Below, piece by piece: positions 22,901-26,736 of a stretch of 26,736 bases of DNA. This stretch comes from Zygnema cylindricum (lineage: Eukaryota; Streptophyta; Zygnematophyceae; Zygnematales; Zygnemataceae): NCBI GenBank assembly GCA_037447655.1, contig JBBHKE010000090.1, positions 72,827 through 99,562 of the forward strand, in the 5' to 3' direction. The notes beneath the pieces are model-generated. The model saw only the letters and a program-made list of their open reading frames with translations, was not told the DNA's origin and ran no database searches. A program made the position numbers and the translations under genes. Position 1 is the stretch's first letter; each line of letters begins with the position of its first letter.

Positions 22901-23174
22901 CCTTTCCTTTTCTTTTCTCCTATAACTTCTTCTCCTCCTCCTCCTCCTCCTCCTCCTCCTCCTCCTCCTCCTCCTCCTCCTCTTCTTTTCCGTCCAGACC
23001 ACAAAGTCGAAGAGACCCACCATGAATGAGGTAAAAAACGCTCTCGTGGAACGTTTGAAAATTTCCCCGGCCATGGCTGCCCCTAGATACGAAGGACTCG
23101 CGGATAGTTTCGCTTCAGACGACTTACTTAGTAGTCCCTCCGTTGCCTCCTCCGGATATGATGAGATGAGATGA
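7782..23174 (+). CDS. LRR receptor-like kinase, complete 19-exon gene, 935 aa model
   Basis: Exons: 7782-7905, 9456-9591, 10610-10753, 12214-12285, 13765-13836, 14402-14617, 15194-15484, 15748-15903, 16239-16351, 17107-17361, 17533-17589, 17756-17809, 18009-18137, 18612-18816, 19298-19407, 20231-20382, 21099-21323, 22240-22359, 22998-23174. All introns are GT-AG and all phases agree (1, then seven of phase 2, five of phase 1, then 2, 1, 0, 0, 0). The sum is 2808 nt with no internal stop. Domains: signal peptide about 1-24, LRRNT about 42-86, about 13 LRRs 87-404, four-Cys cap 404-441, transmembrane helix about 457-484, kinase about 625-890. Family role: plasma-membrane receptor whose ectodomain senses a ligand or co-receptor and whose cytosolic kinase relays the signal. 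The GSLG glycine loop recalls STRUBBELIG-type kinases, but the ectodomain is longer, so no symbol is assigned. Exons 11 and 12 are the least certain. Confidence 0.88.
8690..9010 (+). repeat. Purine-rich (GGGAGAGG/GGAAG) tract in intron 1
   Basis: About 320 bp of almost only A and G on the sense strand inside intron 1 (7906-9455), with many GGGAGAGG and GGGGGAG words. The opposite strand gives Pro/Ser/Leu-rich artefact frames. The earlier part of intron 1 (7906-8690) is unique AT-rich DNA with no recognised feature. Confidence 0.8.
9229..9480 (+). repeat. Tandem duplication of the exon 2 acceptor region (~131 bp period)
   Basis: Two copies lie head to tail: about 9229-9359 and about 9360-9480. 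Both run CTTATTC.TA.AGAAAAGCA..ACTAA.TTG, GAGTTTGTTGAG or CAAGTTTGTTGAG, TTCAAATG.CTTT, then AAAGGCGTTGCT.TCTT. The second contains the real acceptor (TTCTACAG at 9448-9455) and the start of exon 2. In the first the acceptor AG is replaced by TTACTAAA, so splicing there is lost. Confidence 0.75.
9456..9591 (+). CDS. LRR-RLK exon 2: N-terminal LRR cap (LRRNT)
   Basis: Residues 42-87. The exon encodes KALLSFKASLDDP, then W..SATPNLCSWNGITCNKNG and HVIYL. The C(6)C pair (Cys71, Cys78) around SWNGITC is the signature of the plant LRRNT_2 domain, which caps the solenoid. The acceptor is TTCTACAG and the donor is tt|GTGAGA (phase 2). The exon is flanked on both sides by decayed partial copies of itself (about 9229-9359 and about 9628-9735). 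Confidence 0.9.
9628..9735 (+). pseudogene. Broken shadow copy of the 3' half of exon 2
   Basis: GGAATGGTATCA.ATGCA occurs at 9549 and again exactly 120 bp later at 9669. Similarity covers about 9508-9610 against 9628-9735 (GTCAATT...GTTT...CCG.ATTT.T.TT..TGGAATGG, then TTATCT.CTTG). The copy encodes WNGIKCSGNG followed by a TAA stop, where the real exon has WNGITCNKNG. Its 5' splice site is destroyed (CTTGAGAAT instead of CTTGTGAGA). It is therefore non-functional and removed with intron 2. Confidence 0.75.
10305..10345 (+). repeat. Fragment of the dispersed repeat family in intron 2
   Basis: ATCGCTATTAATGTCAATAA, followed by CACTAATTCCGTCACG, closely matches 24396-24430 (ATCGCTGTTAGAGTTAATAA, then CACTAATTTGGTCACG). 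Similarity fades after GTCACG. The rest of intron 2 (9736-10609) is AT-rich with no recognised gene. Confidence 0.5.
10610..15903 (+). CDS. LRR-RLK exons 3-8: LRR solenoid (~13 repeats)
   Basis: Exons 10610-10753 (144 nt), 12214-12285 (72), 13765-13836 (72), 14402-14617 (216), 15194-15484 (291) and 15748-15903 (156) encode residues about 87-404. The 24-residue plant-type repeat L..L.L..N.L.G.IP..L..L is clear, for example LRILDLRQNNLTGAIPRKLA and LRLSDNNFSGEIPSSIGNIS. Every intron here is phase 2 and falls at the same LRR position, so each exon is a whole number of codons and, up to exon 6, of 72-nt LRR units. Repeats 10-13 are less regular (GNPLLGGPFP, HWEGGLP). Numerous N-x-S/T sites fit an extracellular domain. 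A separate LRR-like fragment in intron 3 is not part of this frame. Confidence 0.9.
11143..11328 (+). repeat. 27-bp minisatellite in intron 3
   Basis: About 6.5 tandem units of a 27-bp pyrimidine/TG-rich repeat whose core is CAGTTTTGTCTTTTG followed by TGTTTTGCT. Six units run from 11162. Units differ mostly at positions 15-19 (GTGTT, GCATT, CTTCT, GTTTT, CTTCT). Because 27 is a multiple of three, all frames stay open and give repetitive artefact peptides on both strands. Confidence 0.9.
11375..11441 (+). pseudogene. Possible fossil LRR exon in intron 3
   Basis: After a pyrimidine-rich stretch and CGCTTCAG, one frame reads KLSFNNLSCLIPQFGRD, which fits the LRR consensus LxLxxNxLSxxIP at the same offset from the AG as the true LRR exons. 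It needs phase 1 entry while the upstream exon delivers phase 2, and there is no donor at the expected 72-nt length. Exon 3 joins exon 4 perfectly without it. It could be a decayed LRR module or a chance match. Confidence 0.4.
11458..11577 (+). repeat. G-rich GGGAGG tract in intron 3 (G-quadruplex potential)
   Basis: More than twenty runs of three or more G separated by A or GA lie on the sense strand, for example GGGAGGAGGGAGGGAGGAGG. This meets the usual pattern for intramolecular G-quadruplexes in DNA and in the pre-mRNA. About 95 nt downstream, 11669-11717 is the complementary type (CCCCTCCCCTCTCCCTCCCC), so the two could alternatively pair as a long stem. Confidence 0.8.
11669..11717 (+). 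repeat. C-rich CCCTCC tract in intron 3
   Basis: A pyrimidine tract of CCCTCC and CCCCTCTCC words, complementary in type to 11458-11577. It has i-motif potential on this strand. The rest of intron 3 up to 12213 has no recognised feature. Confidence 0.75.
12298..12443 (+). repeat. CT-rich tract at the start of intron 4
   Basis: Begins about 12 nt after the exon 4 donor: CTCCCTC, CTCGCTCC and (CT)n runs on the sense strand. The remainder of intron 4 (12444-13764, over 1.3 kb) is AT-rich unique DNA in which I see no gene. Confidence 0.8.
16239..16351 (+). CDS. LRR-RLK exon 9: four-cysteine C-terminal cap
   Basis: Residues 404-441 read PWLSLVSRNCLQGDPDSNC, then TIFYNRVCYLSDQRAPTEC. Cysteines 413, 422, 430 and 441 could form two disulfides that close the LRR solenoid outside the membrane; this is inferred. 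NCT at 421-423 is an N-glycosylation sequon. The intron phase switches from 2 (entry) to 1 (exit) across this exon, which marks the border between the LRR modules and the stalk. Confidence 0.78.
16571..16757 (+). repeat. Degenerate GAAATTG/GAATTTG hexamer array in intron 9
   Basis: Words such as GATTGAAATTGAAATTGAAT, GGCTGAAATTGAG, CATTGACATTGAAATT and AATTGAAATTCAT recur every six bases or multiples of six, with decay. The same kind of tract is found at 26391-26573. On the minus strand it gives a Phe/Asn/Ser-rich artefact frame. Confidence 0.65.
17107..17361 (+). CDS. LRR-RLK exon 10: stalk, transmembrane helix, stop-transfer
   Basis: Residues 442-526. A short charged stalk (IDPLTSEKPEKHTLG) leads into a single strong hydrophobic helix, about 457-484 (TALILSVVGATVFLALLVGS, then GILLFPL). 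KKK follows at 485-487, then a basic cytosolic region (VKSVSVKRGGP). The orientation matches a type I receptor, outside N-terminus to inside kinase. Both boundaries are phase 1. Confidence 0.85.
17533..17589 (+). CDS. LRR-RLK exon 11 (tentative, juxtamembrane, 57 nt)
   Basis: A 57-nt frame reads EVDVQYDLEKQNRHFVLNK, bounded by TATTAAG and g|GTGTTT. Both borders are phase 1 and fit exons 10 and 12/13. The sequence has no recognisable motif and the acceptor is mediocre. Because the length is a multiple of three, skipping it would keep the frame, so it may be optional or absent. Confidence 0.5.
17756..17809 (+). CDS. LRR-RLK exon 12 (tentative, juxtamembrane, 54 nt)
   Basis: A 54-nt frame reads KNNIEVPTKANYKPLSA after a split Glu codon. 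The acceptor is CTTTTGCAAG and the donor a|GTTTGG, both phase 1. An alternative upstream AG (CACTGAAG) would bring in a stop. Residues are lysine-rich, like many juxtamembrane segments, but there is no family support. The gene model remains in frame without it. Confidence 0.4.
18009..18137 (+). CDS. LRR-RLK exon 13: Ala/Thr/Gly-rich juxtamembrane segment
   Basis: Residues 564-606 (KVVEIGNSATTASALAVTGG, then ALTETKEKDIGFPKPVMSVSPK) continue in frame into the kinase exon (SPKGGSVMKLSLEQL). The acceptor ATTATTGCAG is strong and the donor is g|GTTAGC, phase 1 on both sides. No domain is recognised. The Ser/Thr-rich stretch would be a plausible phosphorylation region by analogy with other RLKs. 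Confidence 0.75.
18143..18390 (+). repeat. Two CCCTCTCC tracts in intron 13
   Basis: Positions 18143-18235 and about 18313-18390 consist of CCCTCTCC, CCCCCTCC and CCGCTCC words on the sense strand, starting 6 nt after the exon 13 donor. They are separated by unique sequence (18236-18312). Confidence 0.85.
18612..23174 (+). CDS. LRR-RLK exons 14-19: atypical protein kinase domain and tail
   Basis: Exons 18612-18816, 19298-19407, 20231-20382, 21099-21323, 22240-22359 and 22998-23174 encode residues 607-935. Kinase landmarks: LEQLRIATDNFS entry helix; Gly loop IGSGSLGDTF (629-638); VAVKML with Lys651; helix-C Glu669 (FEVENL); catalytic loop HGDIKSSN (745-752); DFS at 765-767; GYVDPDN in place of GY.APE; KSDVYSFGVLLFELVTGRKA; KRPTMNEV. 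The catalytic Arg of HRD is Gly, the Gly of DFG is Ser, and APE is DPD. Lys651, Glu669, Asp747, Asn752 and Asp765 are kept, so weak or unusual activity remains possible. The C-terminal tail (about 890-935) is Ser/Ala-rich, ending GYDEMR. Confidence 0.9.
19040..19160 (+). repeat. GA/G-rich tract in intron 14
   Basis: GAGAGTGAGAGG grades into GAGGGAGAGAGAGGGGAGGG and GGGGGAGGGGGGGGG, purine-only on the sense strand. It has G-quadruplex potential in its last 40 nt. Earlier in the same intron a short TCCGTTTT array (about 18857-18878) occurs. Confidence 0.8.
19817..20095 (+). repeat. Degenerate direct duplication inside intron 15
   Basis: About 19817-19890 (GATGTTGGGGGAA..., GAAGTCCTGCCACGGTCT, TTTTTTTTCCCTTGAATG) resembles about 20016-20092 (GATGTTTTGGGAG, GTCTTGCA...ACGGTCTC, TTTTTTCCCTTGAAAG) with gaps. 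The match is imperfect and by eye only. Confidence 0.4.
20143..20190 (+). CDS. Candidate 48-nt cassette exon in intron 15
   Basis: A strong acceptor (TTATTGTTTCAG, ending at 20142) opens a frame of 48 nt reading, after the split codon, DGSLDEIFSLLYKLT. It ends at a|GTGTTT. Entry and exit are both phase 1, exactly as intron 15 requires, so inclusion adds 16 residues between HLH and GRSKLTW in the kinase hinge-to-helix-E region. The join without it already has normal kinase spacing, so it may be alternative or merely cryptic. Confidence 0.42.
20354..20513 (+). repeat. Tandem duplication across the exon 16 donor
   Basis: About 20354-20428, covering the end of exon 16 (TTCTTCTTACGGATGATCTG), its donor AAG|GTAAAAA and the intron start (TGAAATGTAAAAAATAAGAT), is repeated imperfectly at about 20441-20513 (TTCTTTTTATGAATGATCTC, then AAGGAGAAAC, then TGAAATGTAAAACATAAATT), offset about 88 bp. 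In the second copy the donor GT is GA, so only the first can be spliced. Confidence 0.75.
20590..21075 (+). repeat. Pyrimidine-rich tract in intron 16
   Basis: Positions about 20590-21075 are dominated by TTTCTCTC, CCCTTTTT and CTCCC words. The tract leads into the exon 17 acceptor (GACTCCCAG). No gene is present. The overlapping Ser/Phe/Leu-rich open frames are artefacts. Confidence 0.75.
21345..21420 (+). repeat. CCCCTCC/CCCGCTC tract at the start of intron 17
   Basis: Directly after the exon 17 donor, CCTCCCCTTCCCCCTCCCCC grades into three CCGCTCC-type units. It is the sense-strand C-rich type seen in introns 4 and 13. Confidence 0.8.
21680..22200 (+). repeat. T/TTG-rich region with local duplications in intron 17
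   Basis: GTTTTCCCCTTTGTCAT...ATCCTC occurs near 21695 and again near 21860. TCTAGGTGCAAGACTA (the exon 18 acceptor plus first exon bases) occurs at about 21795-21810 and at the real site 22235-22250. Further GTTGTTGTTGTTTT and TAATCATTTTGTCG or TAATCATTCTG blocks recur through 21940-22200. The decoy acceptor is followed by TTGTTGTTTTTTTAAAC, not by kinase sequence. Confidence 0.65.
22480..22677 (+). repeat. Two 99-bp tandem copies in intron 18
   Basis: GACAAAATAAAAAAAT starts at 22480 and again at 22579. Both copies continue through ACAAAACATTTGTC or AACAAAACATTTGTC, AAGCACGTCTG, GT.TTCGTA.GTTGC.GCTATAG and TTGGAATGT. The second copy changes TTGCGG to TTGCAG, which makes a potential cryptic acceptor. 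Confidence 0.85.
22929..22983 (+). repeat. (TCC)n microsatellite before the exon 19 acceptor
   Basis: About 17 uninterrupted TCC units lie immediately upstream of TTCTTTTCCGTCCAG (ends 22997), forming the polypyrimidine tract of the last intron. The minus strand gives a long poly-Arg or poly-Gly artefact frame. Confidence 0.9.
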
Positions 23175-24365
23175 GGAGATTGAATAAAAAAACCGGAGAC
23201 GCCCCGATTTCTCTCGTTCAAAAAGTTCAACAGTTTCTCACGTTGGTAAGGAAATCTGCTGAAGAAAATGGGGTCATTTTGGTGCATTTTTTGGAGCGGA
23301 AAGTGTTTTATTTTAATAAACCGAGGGTGGTGGTCCTAAAGTTATGGAGAGATGAGATGAGTGGATGATAGAGTCAGTTGTGATGTTAGTATCGCAGGAA
23401 TTAGGTCTTTTTTAGGTTTGGGATTTTTTTTTTTTTAGGATATTTTCTCGTTTCTAGAAAAGAAATTTGGTGATCAGATTCTCACCATATAACACTTTGC
23501 AGTTGTTAAAGGATAATTAAAACGCTAAAAATCCCTGAAAGGGTGGACAAAATGTGTGGGTTTCTGTTTTATTTTTTTGTCATTTTTATTTTAACCAGAA
23601 GAATAAAAGAGGGCCGATAGGATTCGATAGTCAAATGGAAAAACATGTGATTTTTTTTTTTTGTTATTATGTCAAAAATGAGTTAGTTCTAGGAAGTTTC
23701 AGTATATTTAGATTAGTTTTTCTATTTTTTTCGAGTACTCGAGTACAAATTTGTAGCCCTAAACGACAGAGGGAGGAAGGGAAGGGAAGGGAGGGATCAC
23801 TGACAAGTAGATAACCAGAAATGAGTCTTTAAGATGCCCATTTTTAGTAAATCGAGTGCCCATTTTATTGAGAATGTAAAGATTGTTTTATAATATCGCA
23901 ATTTACAGCCGTATTTTATGAGCAGTATATGGAGAATGTACTTTTTATCTTAGTGATGAAAGTTTTGTTTTTTTTTAAAGAGCTTTGCAAAGTTTCTGCT
24001 TAAAAATACTTCAGGATAACTATTTGAGTTTGAAGAGGATATCCGCAAGGCAAAACAAAACAAAACTAAACTAATTTTGCCAGAAGGTAAAGATAAAGAA
24101 AAAGAAAACGAGAAGAAAAAGAGAGAAGAAAAGTGGGAAAGACACAGAGATTCTGCATAAGAAAAAGTGTTCACGGACTACTTGAGAGATCTGGTTTTCA
24201 AATATGTTTTATTAGATGGTTTGTTACTATGAACGTTTGTTTGTTTGAGTTTATTTCCTCGTATTTTAATACCTCTTCTGAAGTAGGTTGTAATCTTTCC
24301 ACCTATTATATGAAAGCCGAAAAAAATTCATTTTTTTTAAAGAAACGGTTTTAGTCGTACCGAAA
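23175..24365 (+). other. 3' flank of the LRR-RLK gene, putative poly(A) signal at 23315-23320
   Basis: After the TGA at 23172-23174, an AATAAA hexamer at 23315-23320 lies about 140 nt downstream, a reasonable 3' UTR length. Another AATAAA at 23183-23188 is too close to the stop. GAGATGAGATGAG occurs both across the stop codon and near 23349. The remaining stretch to 24365 is AT-rich with homopolymer runs and no recognised gene. Confidence 0.5.
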
Positions 24366-24891
24366 GTTATCACCGAGCTAAATAGTACACCACCCATCGC
24401 TGTTAGAGTTAATAACACTAATTTGGTCACGACTTTGTCTGTATCCCAAAATAGTGTTATAACACTATTTATAACACTATTTAACGACATGGATTACAAT
24501 CTCCCGCGACCCTTTGCACTTAAATTAGTAGTATTAACTCTAATTCTGCATTAACACTAAACCCTTTGCAGTTTCAGTGGTATTAACTCTAATTCTGCAT
24601 CAACACTACTAAATCCTTAACGACAACAATGAAGGGTGGTGTAGTACCAATCTCCTGTCACCAAACTAAGTGCGGTACACTCATTATTACTTGCTATTAG
24701 CGTTAATGTTTTTTTTGCCACTTAAAACATCTTTTCTCCGTACACACATGTCGAAATGTGGATATGACGGTTTCGATTGAAAGGTAAGATTCTCAGCTTC
24801 TGATTAGCGGTCAAAAATTGAAAATTGGACAAGTGTGTTCAGAAAAAAACTGTTTTAAGTGGCAAAAAAAATATTAACACTAATAGCGATG
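24366..24891. mobile_element. Composite MITE-like repeat with internal foldback
   Basis: CATCGCTGTTAGAGTTAATA at 24395 is mirrored by the reverse complement of the right end (CATCGCTATTAGTGTTAATA, ending 24891), giving outer inverted ends about 497 bp apart. Inside, 24693-24731 and 24850-24888 form a second, nearly perfect inverted repeat of about 38 bp (core TTTGCCACTTAAAAC) around a 118-nt spacer, a typical foldback MITE. The left flank (24366-24394) is also shared with the copy at 2803-2965, so the true left end may be farther out. No target duplication and no coding frame were found. Confidence 0.6.
24510..24607 (+). repeat. Two ~50-bp direct repeats inside the composite element
   Basis: CCCTTTGCA followed by GTATTAACTCTAATTCTGCA and AACACTA occurs twice, with the GTATTAACTC core at 24531 and 24580 (49 bp apart). 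It also resembles the AGTTAATAACACTA words of the element ends. Confidence 0.75.
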
Positions 24892-24901
24892 CAGGGTTTA
24901 C

Positions 24902-25183
24902 TTGTCTGAAGCTTTCGAGTTTAGAGACCGAACGCTTAATCAAGCAGAGATTTCAGTGGCCACTTTATATGCATCTTATCTCCAGGGAGTAAAGCGGCTG
25001 ACTTTATTAAAAGCGCGATGGCAAACCATTGAGTCCATGGGAACAAAAGGAGGTAGCAATGCTAAAACTGAAAAACTACAGGTGGGGGGAATAAAACAAA
25101 AAGGATTAGCGAAGCAAAAGCAACGAAAATACAAAAAGATGGCAGGTAAACGGAAAACACCCAAGGAAGCAAAAAACAGCTAA
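24902..25183 (+). CDS. Unassigned lysine-rich open frame
   Basis: A 93-codon frame (first ATG at 24969) ends in a very basic tail (GLAKQKQRKYKKMAGKRKTP). It abuts the right end of the composite repeat and ends just before the reverse-transcriptase-like fragment on the opposite strand. No domain is recognised, no clear splice sites or promoter were seen, and A-rich DNA easily gives Lys-rich frames. It may be an exon, a piece of a mobile element, or nothing. Confidence 0.2.
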   Translation: MSEAFEFRDRTLNQAEISVATLYASYLQGVKRLTLLKARWQTIESMGTKGGSNAKTEKLQVGGIKQKGLAKQKQRKYKKMAGKRKTPKEAKNS

Positions 25184-25228
25184 GGAAGATCCAAATTGAC
25201 TCAACCAAACCCCAACATAACTGAAAAT

Positions 25229-25605
25229 CTACGAAAAGCTACCTCGTAAGTCCCCGAATCCCGGAGGATCAAGAGGAGGGAGTTCGAGAACACATCGACG
25301 ATCCATAACTGCGATAGACGATCGAAGGAGGATAGAAGCTTGCACTCGTTGTAGGGCCACAGATAAACGTTGACGATAGAAAGAAGTAATGACTGAAACA
25401 GAAGGGCTTCCAGGTCTGTCGTCGGCCACAAGTACGGAGAAACTCGTCCAAAGCCACACCCAAACAACCAAATATCTCAACCGCTATCGGAATGAAGCCA
25501 TCCATAGCATTGCAGTGGGCATAATCTCGCTCCTTCTTCCTAGCCGCGTCACGAGCGGCCACACCAACAGGTCGAGCTGCTTGACTGACGACTGTATTCT
25601 AGGTA
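25229..25605 (-). pseudogene. Frameshifted C-terminal fragment, LINE-type reverse transcriptase protein
   Basis: Reading leftward from about 25605, one frame gives VSQAARPVGVAARDAARKKE, then DYAHCNAMDGFIPIAVEIFG and CLGVALDEFLRTCG. This resembles the conserved segment (A...A...K...Y...C...G..F.P...E.FG.L...A..fL) after the reverse transcriptase domain in non-LTR-type retrotransposon proteins of green-lineage genomes. Near 25430 the homology-like reading shifts to another frame: SVSVITSFYRQRLSVALQRV and QASILLRS, also typical of the end of such proteins. The frameshift and the stop at the N-terminal side mark it as a dead, 5'-truncated copy. The family call rests on remembered patterns, not a search. 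Confidence 0.55.
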
Positions 25606-26736
25606 GGGTTTGCCAAAACAATGTACATATTAACTACGTGCGTATTTTTTTTCAAATACAACATAAAATCGATGTTTGTTATGATTCAATTAGAATAAAA
25701 CGTGATGATTGCTTGTTCAATCTGTTATTTTTTTCGTCTCTCTGTTTGTATCTCTCTTTTTTCTCTGTATCTATCCCACTTTCTTACTCTGTCTTTTCTT
25801 TTGTCACTCTCACTTAGTCACCCGAAAACTAATCTATTGCTTTATAATGTTTTGACAATTTCTAAAGAGAGTAGAGAGGAAGGGAGAGGGAGAGGGAGAG
25901 GGGAAGGGAGACGGGATTCGTTGCATACTTGAATTCAACATCAATTTGGATTTTGATGCTTTTTCGGATTTATTCAATTTTACGATTTTGTTTTATTTTA
26001 TTTTATTTTCGATTATGATCAAGATTTTTTCTTGGATTCCAACTTTCTTTTAAATTTAGATTGAGTTGTGTTGGATTCTTAATGTCATTTTAAATCGTAT
26101 AAGAAAAAAAAAAAAAAAAAACAGATTGAATGTTTTGTCTTTTTAAAGTCAAGATTAAATTTAGATGTTAATTTCAGAAACATATTTAGATTTACATTCA
26201 AATTTAAATTCTTAATAAAAAAAAATTACGTCTAAATTTTCAGATAAATGTTTCTATTTTCACCATCTGATGTGATATGTATAATTTTTGTAATTGCAAT
26301 TTACCGAATGAATACATTCGAATCCACAACAATTTCTCTCCCTCTACCCCTTTTCCCATCTCTTACTCCAGACGCAAAAACGAGTATAACTCAAAACTGA
26401 ATTTGAAACTGAAACTCGAACTCAGATTCGAATTGAAAAGGAAATTGGAACCGAAAATTGGACAAGAAAACCGAAACCGGAAACTGAAACTTGAGGCTGA
26501 GAACAAAATAATATATATATAAATTGAAACCAAAAATAGAAAACTGAGAAATCGGAATTGAAACCGCAAACTGCTTTTCTTTTCTTTTCTTTTTCTCTTT
26601 CTTTTTGGTTATATTTTTTTTCTCTTATTCTTTTCTTTTTTTGGAATGTTTATCCAAAATCTCTTTCTCAAATATCCCGTGGATCCGGAATGCTTAGAAT
26701 TGTAATTGAATTTTGTGGAGGTCATATTTTTGTAAA
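25606..26736. other. AT-rich intergenic DNA with low-complexity tracts
   Basis: No gene recognised. Contents: T/CT-rich stretch 25725-25815, a GGGAGA tract 25877-25915, a TTTTA array near 25990-26010, an A18-type run near 26104-26121, and a pyrimidine tract 26574-26640. Confidence 0.6.
26391..26573 (+). repeat. Degenerate GAAACTG/GAATTG hexamer array
   Basis: TGAATTTGAAACTGAAACTC, GAATTGAAAAGGAAATTGGA, CCGAAACCGGAAACTGAAAC and similar words repeat with a six-base rhythm. It is the second copy in this window of the array type seen in intron 9 at 16571-16757. An (AT)-rich block (AATATATATATAAA) lies inside. Confidence 0.65.

Noticed and set aside
22718-23287. Minus-strand 189-codon frame with a long poly-Arg block
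   Set aside because: It is antisense to the TCC microsatellite and to exon 19 of the receptor gene.
1-26736. tRNA, rRNA, CRISPR or prokaryotic operon signals
   Set aside because: No tRNA-like box pair, rRNA sequence, spaced direct-repeat array or tightly packed long ORFs were seen; all gene structure is spliced eukaryotic.

Overview
The window looks like nuclear DNA of a streptophyte (a land plant or a charophyte-type green alga). The reasons are a multi-exon leucine-rich-repeat receptor-like kinase (LRR-RLK) gene of plant architecture, GT-AG introns of 0.17-1.6 kb, LRR modules bounded by phase-2 introns, an FtsH/M41-like C-terminus, and dispersed eukaryotic transposable-element remnants. 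Species cannot be named. The DNA is AT-rich, with many strand-biased CT, GA, C and G tracts.

Layout, left to right. Positions 1-768 look like the end of an intron. Positions 769-2095 (+) carry the last two exons of an FtsH-like gene with an acidic tail; the rest lies outside the window. Positions 2096-7781 are intergenic. They hold a 26-nt poly(C) run, a GA tract, a dispersed repeat copy (2803-2965), a CG-containing non-coding island, and a clear 725-bp non-autonomous element with PIF/Harbinger hallmarks (5610-6334, TTA target duplication). The putative promoter and 5' leader of the next gene follow.

Positions 7782-23174 (+) form one complete 19-exon LRR-RLK gene, reconstructed by matching splice phases (2808 nt, 935 residues). 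The order is signal peptide, N-terminal LRR cap, about 13 LRRs, four-cysteine cap, transmembrane helix, variable juxtamembrane region and kinase domain. The kinase keeps the invariant Lys, the catalytic-loop Asp and the metal-binding Asp, but has HGD for HRD, DFS for DFG and DPD for APE. Extracellular ligand sensing and cytosolic (pseudo)kinase signalling are inferred.

The most distinctive property of this gene is a set of local tandem duplications of about 70-130 bp. Several straddle exon-intron borders and leave broken shadows of exon 2, exon 16 and exon 18 inside introns. An isolated LRR-like fragment sits in intron 3, and a 48-nt in-frame candidate cassette exon sits in intron 15.

Positions 23175-26736 hold a 3' flank, a composite foldback/MITE-like repeat (24366-24891) related to the one at 2803-2965 and to a scrap in intron 2, an unassigned small ORF, a frameshifted C-terminal fragment that resembles LINE-type reverse transcriptase proteins on the minus strand (25229-25605), and low-complexity DNA. 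No tRNA, rRNA or CRISPR was recognised.
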